A DNA stretch of 64,000 nt from Oscillospiraceae bacterium (lineage in GTDB: Bacteria; Bacillota; Clostridia; Oscillospirales; Oscillospiraceae), in the NCBI GenBank assembly GCA_021202845.1, contig JAJQCF010000013.1, forward strand, positions 1 through 64,000. The letters are read 5' to 3'. The position numbers were made by a program, and so were the translations under genes. The notes beneath the pieces are model-generated. The model was not told the origin of the DNA, made no database searches, and saw nothing but the letters and a program-made list of their open reading frames with translations. Shown here piece after piece: positions 7,826-15,034 of this stretch (position 1 is the first letter of the stretch; each line of letters begins with the position of its first letter).

Positions 7826-8962
7826 ATGAAAACCAATACATACAAAAGAGTTTTAAGCCTTGTACTTGCGCTGGCACTTGCCTTTGTGCTTGCAGCCTGC
7901 GGAAGCAGCGGAACCGCTTCCCAAACGTCTGCTGCAAGTGAGAGCAAAGCGACAAACGAAACAGCTGACGAGACGGCGAGCGAAACGGAAGCCGAAGATG
8001 ACGGCTATATCGACGACTATGTGCTGAAAATAGGCGAAACTCAGGGCGCGCTGTGCCACGCTCCGCTTCAGGTGGCAATGGAACTGGGTTACTTTGATGA
8101 AGAGGGCATACGCTGGGAGCGTGTGGATTTTGGCAGCACGGACATTCAGGCCGCATTGGGCGCGGGAACCATCGATGCAGGCTTCGGGCTTGTGGGCAAG
8201 TTCATACAGCCCATAGAAAACGGACTGAACATGGTTATAACTTCCGGTATGCACACCGGCTGCACCAAAATTCTTGTGCGCGCCGATTCCGGTATAACCT
8301 CTATTGAGGATTTGCGCGGCAAGACTATCGGCGTCAGCTCCCTTGCCGGTTCCGAGGCGGTTACGGCAAAGCGCGCGCTGTATGCTGCGGGCATAGACAT
8401 TTCCGCTGACAGCGACGAGGTCAGCTTCGTCGTGTACAGCAACACCGACCAGCCTCTGGCGCTGCAAAACGGAGCGGTTGACGCCATAGCAACTCCCGAC
8501 CCCGTTGCCACGACCGCCGAGGCGGAGTACGGATTTGTCGCCATTCTGGACACTGCCTCGACTGAGCCTTACGCCAGCGAGTATTGCTGCATCAGCTTTG
8601 TCTCCAGCGAGGTCGCGGAGGAGCACCCCGAGGTGGCCGCCGCGTTCACGCGGTCTGTTCTGCGCGGCAGCGCATGGGTAGCGGAGCACATAGACGAGAC
8701 TGCGCAGCTTCAGGTTGAGAAGGAATATGTTACCGGAGACCCTGAATTTAACGCGGAAGTTCTCCGCAGCTACAACTTCGTACCGAGCGTTCAGGGCGGA
8801 TATGACGCGCTTGTGAATGTTTCGCAGGTCCTTCAGGAAATTGGCGTACTCAAGGCAACAACGGACATTGACGCGCTGGTGGAGCGCTCGTTCAGGTTCT
8901 TTGACGGCGTGCCGGACACCTATACTCTGGACGGAGATACATTTACGGCGGTTTATTCCTAA
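7826..8962 (+). CDS. ABC transporter substrate-binding lipoprotein, NMT1/SsuA-like
   Basis: A 378-residue protein. The signal peptide ends in the lipobox LAAC (Cys near residue 24), followed by a Ser/Thr/Glu-rich linker to about residue 65 and then a type II binding-protein fold. The segment LQVAMELGYFDEEGI is the NMT1/SsuA hallmark. ATG 7826 follows AAAGGACTAA and puts the signal peptide at the start; upstream in-frame codons are ignored. It should capture the substrate outside the membrane for the two preceding genes. Specificity among sulfonate, pyrimidine-type or other organic ligands is open. Confidence 0.9.
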   Translation: MKTNTYKRVLSLVLALALAFVLAACGSSGTASQTSAASESKATNETADETASETEAEDDGYIDDYVLKIGETQGALCHAPLQVAMELGYFDEEGIRWERVDFGSTDIQAALGAGTIDAGFGLVGKFIQPIENGLNMVITSGMHTGCTKILVRADSGITSIEDLRGKTIGVSSLAGSEAVTAKRALYAAGIDISADSDEVSFVVYSNTDQPLALQNGAVDAIATPDPVATTAEAEYGFVAILDTASTEPYASEYCCISFVSSEVAEEHPEVAAAFTRSVLRGSAWVAEHIDETAQLQVEKEYVTGDPEFNAEVLRSYNFVPSVQGGYDALVNVSQVLQEIGVLKATTDIDALVERSFRFFDGVPDTYTLDGDTFTAVYS

Positions 8963-8963
8963 G

Positions 8964-8990
8964 CCGCGCCGTCAGCCGGCGGCGCGGGAG
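8964..8990 (+). other. Intercistronic GC-rich hairpin
   Basis: CCGCGCCG (8964-8971) pairs with CGGCGCGG (8980-8987). It lies between the binding-protein and amidohydrolase genes without a T-run and probably modulates mRNA stability so that the binding protein is expressed more strongly. Confidence 0.5.
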
Positions 8991-9029
8991 ATTTGCGGGA
9001 TTATCGCATAATTACAGGGAGGCGGAGCT

Positions 9030-9833
9030 ATGCGCTTGGCTATGGCGCAGATGAGCATGAGCGAGTCTGTCGATGAAAATCTGCAAAAAACGCTGGAGCT
9101 TATGGAGAGCGCCAAGGACGGCGGGGCGGATATGATATTCTTTCCCGAATTGCAGCTGTCGCCGTTTTTCCCGCAGTATGAGGGGCGGGACGCCTCCCGC
9201 TGGCTGCTGACGGCGGAGAGCGCGGCGGTGAAAGCAATATGCAGATGCAGCCGTTCGCTGGGACTGTGGGTCAGTCCGAATATATACCTTGAAGAGAACG
9301 GAAAACGCTACGACGCCTCGCTGATGATTGACGCGGACGGTGAGATAAAGGGCGTTTCCAAAATGGTTTATGTTGCCGACGCGCCGTATTTTTACGAGCG
9401 CGGTTACTACACGCCCTCCGATGAGGGGTTCCGCGTGTATGCCACGCCTTTCGGCAGCGTGGGAGTTGTGATATGCTTCGACCGTCATATACCGCTGAGC
9501 ATACGCGCGTGCGCTGTGCAGGGCGCGGAGCTTGTGCTAATCCCCACGGCGAACATAAGCAGCGAGCCGTCAGAGCTGTTCGAGTGGGAGGTCAGGGTTC
9601 AGGCTTACCAGAACGCAGTGTTCGCGGCCATGTGCAACCGTGTCGGGACAGAGGGAGAGGTCACATTTGCCGGACAGTCGCTTATTGCAGAGCCTGACGG
9701 CGGGCTTTTGTTCAAAGCGGGACAGAAAGAGCAGCTGTGCATAGCGGACATTCCTCTTGAACGTGCCCGCGAAGCATGGCGCCAAAGACCGTGGCTGGCG
9801 CTTCTCGGAGAGGAAAAACGCGCAGAGGGATAA
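9030..9833 (+). CDS. Carbon-nitrogen hydrolase (nitrilase superfamily)
   Basis: A 267-residue enzyme with the superfamily triad: Glu40 in FFPEL, Lys about 111 in VSKMVY and Cys about 149 in GVVICFDRHIP. The overall pattern is closest to N-carbamoyl-amine amidohydrolases of the AguB type, which hydrolyse C-N bonds of amides or carbamoyl compounds. ATG 9030 has a strong GGGAGGCGGAG upstream. It is last in the DUF1847-ABC operon, 67 bases after the binding protein, so it may act on the imported compound or a breakdown product. That link is inference from position. Confidence 0.88.
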   Translation: MRLAMAQMSMSESVDENLQKTLELMESAKDGGADMIFFPELQLSPFFPQYEGRDASRWLLTAESAAVKAICRCSRSLGLWVSPNIYLEENGKRYDASLMIDADGEIKGVSKMVYVADAPYFYERGYYTPSDEGFRVYATPFGSVGVVICFDRHIPLSIRACAVQGAELVLIPTANISSEPSELFEWEVRVQAYQNAVFAAMCNRVGTEGEVTFAGQSLIAEPDGGLLFKAGQKEQLCIADIPLERAREAWRQRPWLALLGEEKRAEG

Positions 9834-9835
9834 AA

Positions 9836-9869
9836 CAGGCAGCCCTGAAGCGGTTTTCGGGACTGCCTG
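9836..9869. terminator. Bidirectional terminator between convergent genes
   Basis: CAGGCAG-CCC pairs with GGG-A-CTGCCTG, with a bulged A. On the minus strand the hairpin is followed by TTTTA, so it mainly ends the glycosyltransferase transcript, but it also sits just after the hydrolase stop. Confidence 0.7.
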
Positions 9870-9889
9870 ATTGGTTGAAAGTGAAGTTT

Positions 9890-11107
9890 TCACCACACCT
9901 GCCAGCGTAGGACAAATGCGCAGGTGTACAGCAGCGACAGCAGTGCAAGCGCGAGCGTGGCGGCGCGGTCGGCCTTTTCGCTTTTCGTAAGCTCGCCCAG
10001 ACCGATATACAGCGGAAAGAGCACCAGCAAATACCGCGGCGCGCTGAGCAGCCACGTCGCGCCAATGGCAATGACGTAGTAGCCGAGGAACCACAGCGCG
10101 TAGCTGCCCCTGACGCGCCGAGCCGCGCAGAGCATGACGACGAGCGCGGCGAAGCTGCACACCAAGTTCGGCAGCCAAAGGCCCCAGAAGTTTTTCGGGT
10201 TTGAGAGAAATGTACTTAGCGCGTACTGCGTCTGGTAAGCTGCCGTGTTGAAAAACCAGCCCAGCGACTGCCCCCAGTGCTGTTTTTGGTAAATCAGGAA
10301 TTGAAACGCATTTCCTGACACTTGGTAATTTATCAGGCAGTACGCCGCGAAGCCCAGCGGCACGAGCAGCAGCGCGGCGAGGCGGCATACGCCCTTGCGC
10401 GGGCTTGGGCGCGCGCCGACAAGCGAATACAGCGCCTCCACCAGCAGCGGCGCCAGCAGCGTCAGGCCAACCGAGCGCGTGAAAGCCGCCGCCCCGCCCA
10501 GCAGACAGCCGGTGAGCCAGCGCCCGCGCCGCGCGCAGTAGAGGCAGGCCGCGGCGAGCAGCAAAAACAAGCTCTCGCTCATGGGCGCGGCGAAGAAAAA
10601 TCCGCCGGGAGCGAGGCAGAAATATTTCAGCATTTTCTCCACCCGAGCGCGCGGGTAGTCCAGTGACAATAAGCGGTAGAGCACACAGAGCGCCGCGGCA
10701 AACGACAGCGCCGAGACAATCAGACCGGCATAAAGTGCACTGCCGACAATCTTTGCCGCCAGCCGCACAACGAGCGGAAAGCCGGGCAGGAAAACCAGCT
10801 GCACCAGTCTGTCCCAATCGCCCTCGGAGAGGTACCAGTCCTCGGCAATGTCCAGATAGTGCCCACTGTCGAGGCACTCCCAGAACTCCAAGCTGCCGCT
10901 GTAGCCGAAAAGACGCCGCAGCAGAAAGACCAGCACCAGCCACGCCAAGTCCACCGCCAGCCCAAACACGAAAATGCGCAGCATAAAGCAGCGCGGCTCG
11001 TCCGCTTCAACCTCCTGCGTCGCCTCCGGCGGAAACGTGTCGATTGCGTGGGAGATTATGCGCACCGCTGCCGCCGCAAACAGCCCCGCGCTGAGCAAAG
11101 CCGCCAA
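9890..11107 (-). CDS. PIG-V-like membrane mannosyltransferase (putative)
   Basis: About 405 residues with roughly eight to ten hydrophobic segments. The first loop carries WECLDSGHYLDIAEDWY, followed by FLPGFPLVVRL, FAAPMSESLFLL and FTRSVGL, the conserved set of the PIG-V/GT-C glycosyltransferase family. These use lipid-linked sugars and transfer to extracytoplasmic acceptors; the acidic loop is catalytic in GT-C enzymes. The N-terminus is uncertain. The longest frame begins at TTG 11107, and the first 40 residues before MLRIFVFGL look like the end of another reading frame. Translation may start at that Met (about 10987), or there may be a frameshift with the small frame upstream. Confidence 0.75.
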   Translation of the reverse strand: MAALLSAGLFAAAAVRIISHAIDTFPPEATQEVEADEPRCFMLRIFVFGLAVDLAWLVLVFLLRRLFGYSGSLEFWECLDSGHYLDIAEDWYLSEGDWDRLVQLVFLPGFPLVVRLAAKIVGSALYAGLIVSALSFAAALCVLYRLLSLDYPRARVEKMLKYFCLAPGGFFFAAPMSESLFLLLAAACLYCARRGRWLTGCLLGGAAAFTRSVGLTLLAPLLVEALYSLVGARPSPRKGVCRLAALLLVPLGFAAYCLINYQVSGNAFQFLIYQKQHWGQSLGWFFNTAAYQTQYALSTFLSNPKNFWGLWLPNLVCSFAALVVMLCAARRVRGSYALWFLGYYVIAIGATWLLSAPRYLLVLFPLYIGLGELTKSEKADRAATLALALLSLLYTCAFVLRWQVW

Positions 11108-11223
11108 ACGCGGAACAGCGCCGCAGCTCGTCTCTCGCCACCGAGTATAAAGGCAGCGAGAAGCACGGCGCAGACGACGGCGGAGACTATTACCGTGAAC
11201 TTAGATTTGAGCGCGCGTGTCAT
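11108..11223 (-). CDS. Small membrane-peptide frame upstream of the glycosyltransferase
   Basis: The frame starts at ATG 11223, overlapping the previous stop as ATGA. It encodes a positive start and one strong membrane segment (KFTVIVSAVVCAVLLAAF), then runs out of frame into the glycosyltransferase region and stops near 11056. It could be a genuine 55-residue protein or the frameshifted N-terminus of the downstream gene. The coordinates cover the part unique to this frame. Confidence 0.3.
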
Positions 11224-11324
11224 AGCGTTGACCGAATATCAGCGCAATAATCGACGTCAGCACATGGAACACAGCCGATAAATATTGAAACTGTAAGTAC
11301 AAACATAAGCATTATTCTTCTCAT
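11220..11324 (-). CDS. Small signal-peptide-like ORF (34 residues)
   Basis: ATG 11324 lies 2 bases after the DUF4367 gene stop, with AGGAGAG supplied by the end of that gene, so translational coupling is plausible. The peptide is an N-terminal RR plus a hydrophobic segment and three Cys (FIGCVPC, then another), resembling a tiny lipoprotein or exported peptide. No family is recognised. Confidence 0.35.
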   Translation of the reverse strand: MRRIMLMFVLTVSIFIGCVPCADVDYCADIRSTL

Positions 11325-11326
11325 AT

Positions 11327-12166
11327 CTAAATCTCTCCTATCGAATCAAATAGTTTTTCCAGCTGCTCAAAAGTCAAGCTGCCGGAAGCGGATATTTCGG
11401 TTAGTCCGTCCATACAGGCTGCCGTGTTGTTTTCCAAGTTGCTGAACATATACACGTCGCGTCCGTTGCTTTCGTACAGTTTAGCGGGAACCTCATCTTT
11501 GAAATAAACCGTGTCGGTTGCGTATTCGGCTGAACTGTATCTCATTACCTGCACAATCAAGTGTCCGCCGTCGGGCGCGGTGTAGCTGTATATCACTCCG
11601 CGGAAATCATCCAAATCAACTTCGGTTATTTCAACCTCCGCGTTTTCAAACCCTTCCGGCACCCATGTCGGCAGGTATTGTGTCAGCTCAGGCTCGCTGT
11701 CCTGCGCGTTGGCTTCTCCCTGTATGGCGAAGCTGAATGTCTCGTCCGTCCAGTTGCCTATGAAGCCGAATATGTCGTATCCCGCGGCCTGCACCGTAAG
11801 CATTACGCCGAATGCGGCGGCGATAACGGCGGCGGCCAAGACTGCGCGGCGAAGCAGCGCACGGGCGGCGGTCTTTTTCTTATCATCCCCCTTTTCCTCT
11901 ATTTCCGCGGAGGCTGCCCGCTCGGCGTACAGCGGCTGCCCCGCGCCCTCCGGCTGAACGTACACGGCGTGAAAGCGTTCCAGCGCGGACTCCGTGTCAA
12001 CGCCGTCAAGCTCCCCGCGCTTTTCCAGTATGGCGAGGATTTCGGCGACATACTCCGCGGACAGTCCGTTCACGCGCTCAAAGTCCGCCGAAAGTATGTC
12101 GTTCAGCGCCTGCGTACTCAAGTTATTCAGATTGGAATATTCAGACGGAGATTTTTCTTCCGACAT
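11327..12166 (-). CDS. DUF4367 membrane protein, putative anti-sigma factor
   Basis: A 279-residue protein with a soluble acidic N-terminal part (about 1-100), a single membrane segment (about 107-127, RRAVLAAAVIAAAFGVMLTV) and an extracytoplasmic DUF4367-type domain (about 160-279, with TWVPEGFE and a GHLIVQV core). It follows the sigma factor by 69 bases on the same strand. In related Clostridia, DUF4367 proteins sit beside ECF sigma genes and are presumed to hold the sigma at the membrane. ATG 12166 is preferred over the upstream GTG because AGGGG lies 8 bases before it. Confidence 0.75.
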   Translation of the reverse strand: MSEEKSPSEYSNLNNLSTQALNDILSADFERVNGLSAEYVAEILAILEKRGELDGVDTESALERFHAVYVQPEGAGQPLYAERAASAEIEEKGDDKKKTAARALLRRAVLAAAVIAAAFGVMLTVQAAGYDIFGFIGNWTDETFSFAIQGEANAQDSEPELTQYLPTWVPEGFENAEVEITEVDLDDFRGVIYSYTAPDGGHLIVQVMRYSSAEYATDTVYFKDEVPAKLYESNGRDVYMFSNLENNTAACMDGLTEISASGSLTFEQLEKLFDSIGEI

Positions 12167-12235
12167 TTCAAACACCCCTTATATATTTTCGTAAATCGGC
12201 AAATCTGACAGCAAAATATTAATATTTTGTAAACA

Positions 12236-12739
12236 TTAGTCCTTGCCGTACTCATCTTTTATTTTTTCTTTGATTCTCGACAGCCTTTTCGTACTCGCCC
12301 AGACCGTTATGCTGAACTCCTCGGCCAGCTCCGCGTGGGAGAGGCCCTCGAAAATGGCTCTTTGCAAAAAACGGTAGTCGTCCTCGCCTAAAAAATCCTT
12401 CAGCTCCCGCGACAGCATGACCCGCGCGATAGCCTGATTTTCCACGGATGCCGCCGACGGCACTGCGCCCGCGTTTTCCAGAGAAACAATGCGCAGCAAT
12501 AGCTTCTGCCGCGCCGTCACCGCATTCAGAGCCTTGTTTTTCGCCGTTTTCAGCAGCCAGTAATAGGGGTTGGGGTGCTGCATAACGGCGTCTATCTTGT
12601 TAATGGCCTCGTGGAATGTGTCCTGCGCAATGTCCTCCGCCGTTTCGGGGCTTTTGACAAGTACGCGGACATAATAAAATATTTTGGCGTAATACTGCCG
12701 ATATAGCTTTTCTATAAATTCTTCCTCGTTAGGCTGCAC
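12236..12739 (-). CDS. RNA polymerase ECF-type sigma factor
   Basis: A 167-residue protein: sigma region 2 (EEEFIEKLYRQYYAKIFYYV to about residue 75) and region 4 (about 115-165, with LSHAELAEEFSITVWASTKRL as helix-turn-helix). The start is GTG 12739, which has GGAGG 10 bases upstream. The in-frame ATG at 12829 lies inside the -10 box of a consensus promoter and cannot be used. The gene precedes the DUF4367 putative anti-sigma. The target regulon is unknown; the pair may autoregulate. Confidence 0.85.
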   Translation of the reverse strand: MQPNEEEFIEKLYRQYYAKIFYYVRVLVKSPETAEDIAQDTFHEAINKIDAVMQHPNPYYWLLKTAKNKALNAVTARQKLLLRIVSLENAGAVPSAASVENQAIARVMLSRELKDFLGEDDYRFLQRAIFEGLSHAELAEEFSITVWASTKRLSRIKEKIKDEYGKD

Positions 12740-12764
12740 CGAAATTTCGCCTCCATACAGCGCA

Positions 12765-12803
12765 GCGGCAAGGATTTCCGCACCTTGGAATCCTTGCCGC
12801 TGT
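12765..12803 (-). promoter_or_regulatory. Long hairpin in the sigma gene 5' leader
   Basis: A 16-bp near-perfect inverted repeat (CAGCGGCAAGGATT with AATCCTTGCCGCTG, extended by CC/GG with one bulged T) lies between the promoter and the GTG start, about 10 bases upstream of the ribosome site. There is no T-run, so it is not a terminator. It may control translation or mRNA stability, or be a protein-binding palindrome. Confidence 0.7.
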
Positions 12804-12827
12804 GTATTGCTTCCGCAGAGCGGTTCC

Positions 12828-12856
12828 ATTATATACCGCTCAGTAAAATTTGTAAA
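12828..12856 (-). promoter_or_regulatory. Promoter of the sigma/anti-sigma operon
   Basis: On the minus strand TTTACA (12856-12851), 17-bp spacer and TATAAT (12833-12828) form a strong sigma-A promoter. Confidence 0.8.
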
Positions 12857-12901
12857 GACATTTTCTGAATATTATCTAATCAGAGCTACGGAAGCATATA
12901 T

Positions 12902-14908
12902 TTATCTGTAATCCTTATGGCACACGCTTATGTCCACGTTGCCGTTTATGCCGTTGACGGAGCCGGTGGAGGTGTACTGCCACATATCGTATTCGTAGTA
13001 GTAGTCGGTCGTGTCAACATAGTGCGCCAGCCACTTGTCCCATGCGGTCAGGCGCGTGAGGTCGTACTGGAAGTAGGCGAGGTATTCGCTGTAGTACACC
13101 GCCGGAGTGTAGCCCGCGGCGGCTATGCGCTGGCAGAATGCCGCGGCGCAGTCCGTCAGCGTCTCGCCGGAGTAGTAGAGCGTGCGGGAGGTGGAGTAGG
13201 CCTGCGGCTCCCAGTCGAACACAACCGGCCATGTGATTTCGTAGCCCTCTATCAGCGAAAGCACGAACTCCGCCTCCTCCACGGCCTCCGCCGCGCTTGT
13301 GGCCTGCGAGAAGAAGTAAATGCCCACCGGCAGCCCCGCGGAGAGCGCGCCGGTTATGTACTCGGCGAACATCGTGTCCTCGTATATGTCGCCGCTGGAG
13401 TAGCCGCGGTAGCCGCAGCGCAGCATGACGTAGTCAATGCCGTCGGCGGCCACGAGCGGCCAGCTGATAGTGCCTTGGTGAAAGGATACGTCGATGCCGA
13501 CGAGGCTGTTTGAGCCGTAATACATGCGCCCGCCGACGGTGGAGTAAAGTGACGTGTCGTAGCCGTTGGCCGCCAGCCCCTCGACCTTGTGGACGTAGGT
13601 GCTGTAGTAGGTGACATAGTTTTCCGCCAAATACTCGGATATGCGCAGAATAACGGCGCTTATTTCTGCGCGGGTGATGTTCGTCTCGCCGTTGAAGGTG
13701 CGCACGCCGGAGTCGGATGAGCCCTCCATAATGCCCGCGGCGTAGAGCGTGACGGCATCGGCGTCGGAGGTGTCGGCAAAGGGGCTGTCCGCTGTAAGAC
13801 TGATGTCCAGCGCCTTGGCCGTGAGCGAGGCTATCTCGTAGCGCGTTATGGCGGAACTCAGGTCAATTTCGGCATTTGAATCCACATAGCCGCTGCGCAC
13901 GGCGTAATCCAGATAGCCCTGCGACCACGCCTGACCTTGCTCCGCGGTCTGCTCGGAGTGGCCGGAGGCCAGCAGAACCAGCTTGAGCGCCTCGCCCCAG
14001 CTGACCGAGGCTTCGGGGCGGAATGTGCCGTCGTCGTAGCCGGAGACGATACCCGCGGCGCTGAGGTCGGAGATATAGGTGTAGTACCATGCGTCGGTTT
14101 CCACGTCGGAGTATAGGCTCTTTTCCGACCAAACGGCGGTCACGCTGAGGCTCTCGGAGGCGGCGTCGTCCGCGCTGAGCACGGCGCCGTCAGCAGTCTG
14201 CCAGCCGGAGAGGGAATAGCCGCTCCGCTCCGCCGTCGGCAGCTCGCCGTAGCTCTCGCCGACTTCGTAGCAACTCACGTCGGAAACAGCCTCGCCGCCG
14301 CCGAGGTCAAGCGCCAGCCAGCACCAGTCGGGGCTTGAGCCGTCGCCGTAGTCGCCGTAGAGGAAAATTTTCGCCTCGTCAATTCTGCGCCGGAGCAGGG
14401 AAGTGTCAATCTCGCCGTCAATGTGGCACCACGCGGCAAAGGCGTCAACAATCTGCTTGTCGGTATAATTTTCAATGCCCGCGGCGAGGTAGGACGGCAG
14501 GCGGTTTTCCGTGTCCAGCCAGCCGCTGCCGAAAGCGTAGGTCATGGAGCACAGGGCGTCGAACTGGCTTTGGTTTACCTCGGCGCTGTACTCGTTCAAA
14601 AACGCGCTGACCGACTCGGCGCAAGTCTCCAGCGCCTCGGCCATAAGCTCCGCGGCCTCCTCCTCGGAAATGCCGTCTGGGTAGTCGTCGGCTTCGCAGG
14701 CGAGACCGTAGCCTATGTACCAAGCGCCGCCGGAGCAGTAGGCCTCGGCAGAAAAGCCCTCGGCCTGCTTTATGTACTCGATAATCGCCTCGCTCGGGCT
14801 ATAGAGCTGTCCGCTTGATGTCGTATCCGCCGCGGCGGAAGCGGAGAAAAAGCCCGTCACAAGCGCCAGCGCGAGGAAAAGTGAAATTGTTCGTTTACGC
14901 ATTAGCAT
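12902..14908 (-). CDS. Exported double lysozyme: GH24-like + SLH + GH25
   Basis: A 668-residue secreted protein with a signal peptide ending near ASAAA (about 27). A phage-lysozyme-like GH24 domain follows (about 38-190, AEGFSAEAY then WYIGYG), then an InlB-like repeat (about 195-265), three SLH modules (about 266-430) and a C-terminal GH25 muramidase (about 467-660). The GH25 acidic residues are in place: GIDVSFHQG (Asp about 472) and FDWEP (Asp about 564, Glu about 566). In the GH24 part the catalytic Glu50 is present, but the usual Thr of WTIGYG is Tyr64 and the following His is Leu, so activity there is doubtful. Both domains would cleave peptidoglycan glycan strands. SLH modules should hold it on the wall, which suggests wall remodelling or spore/mother-cell lysis. 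Confidence 0.88.
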   Translation of the reverse strand: MLMRKRTISLFLALALVTGFFSASAAADTTSSGQLYSPSEAIIEYIKQAEGFSAEAYCSGGAWYIGYGLACEADDYPDGISEEEAAELMAEALETCAESVSAFLNEYSAEVNQSQFDALCSMTYAFGSGWLDTENRLPSYLAAGIENYTDKQIVDAFAAWCHIDGEIDTSLLRRRIDEAKIFLYGDYGDGSSPDWCWLALDLGGGEAVSDVSCYEVGESYGELPTAERSGYSLSGWQTADGAVLSADDAASESLSVTAVWSEKSLYSDVETDAWYYTYISDLSAAGIVSGYDDGTFRPEASVSWGEALKLVLLASGHSEQTAEQGQAWSQGYLDYAVRSGYVDSNAEIDLSSAITRYEIASLTAKALDISLTADSPFADTSDADAVTLYAAGIMEGSSDSGVRTFNGETNITRAEISAVILRISEYLAENYVTYYSTYVHKVEGLAANGYDTSLYSTVGGRMYYGSNSLVGIDVSFHQGTISWPLVAADGIDYVMLRCGYRGYSSGDIYEDTMFAEYITGALSAGLPVGIYFFSQATSAAEAVEEAEFVLSLIEGYEITWPVVFDWEPQAYSTSRTLYYSGETLTDCAAAFCQRIAAAGYTPAVYYSEYLAYFQYDLTRLTAWDKWLAHYVDTTDYYYEYDMWQYTSTGSVNGINGNVDISVCHKDYR

Positions 14909-14950
14909 TATATGTACCTCTCTATGTCTTGGTATAGTGCTGCGTTTCTA

Positions 14951-14985
14951 ATTATAGCGATTTTTGTATCATAAATGTATCATAA
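14951..14985 (-). promoter_or_regulatory. Lysozyme promoter region with two direct repeats
   Basis: On the minus strand TATAAT sits at 14956-14951 with no good -35 box. Instead two identical 10-base repeats, TGTATCATAA on the plus strand at 14965-14974 and 14976-14985, lie 11 bases apart. This equals one helical turn and looks like a regulator binding site overlapping the -35 position. Confidence 0.55.
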
Positions 14986-15034
14986 TCCAATGCGCCCGCT
15001 CGCCAAATGGTGGAAAGCGGGGCAAAAATCCGCT

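Noticed and set aside
12740-12829. Longer N-terminus for the minus-strand sigma factor
   Set aside because: Its ATG lies inside the -10 box and the region is a stable hairpin; GTG 12739 has GGAGG.
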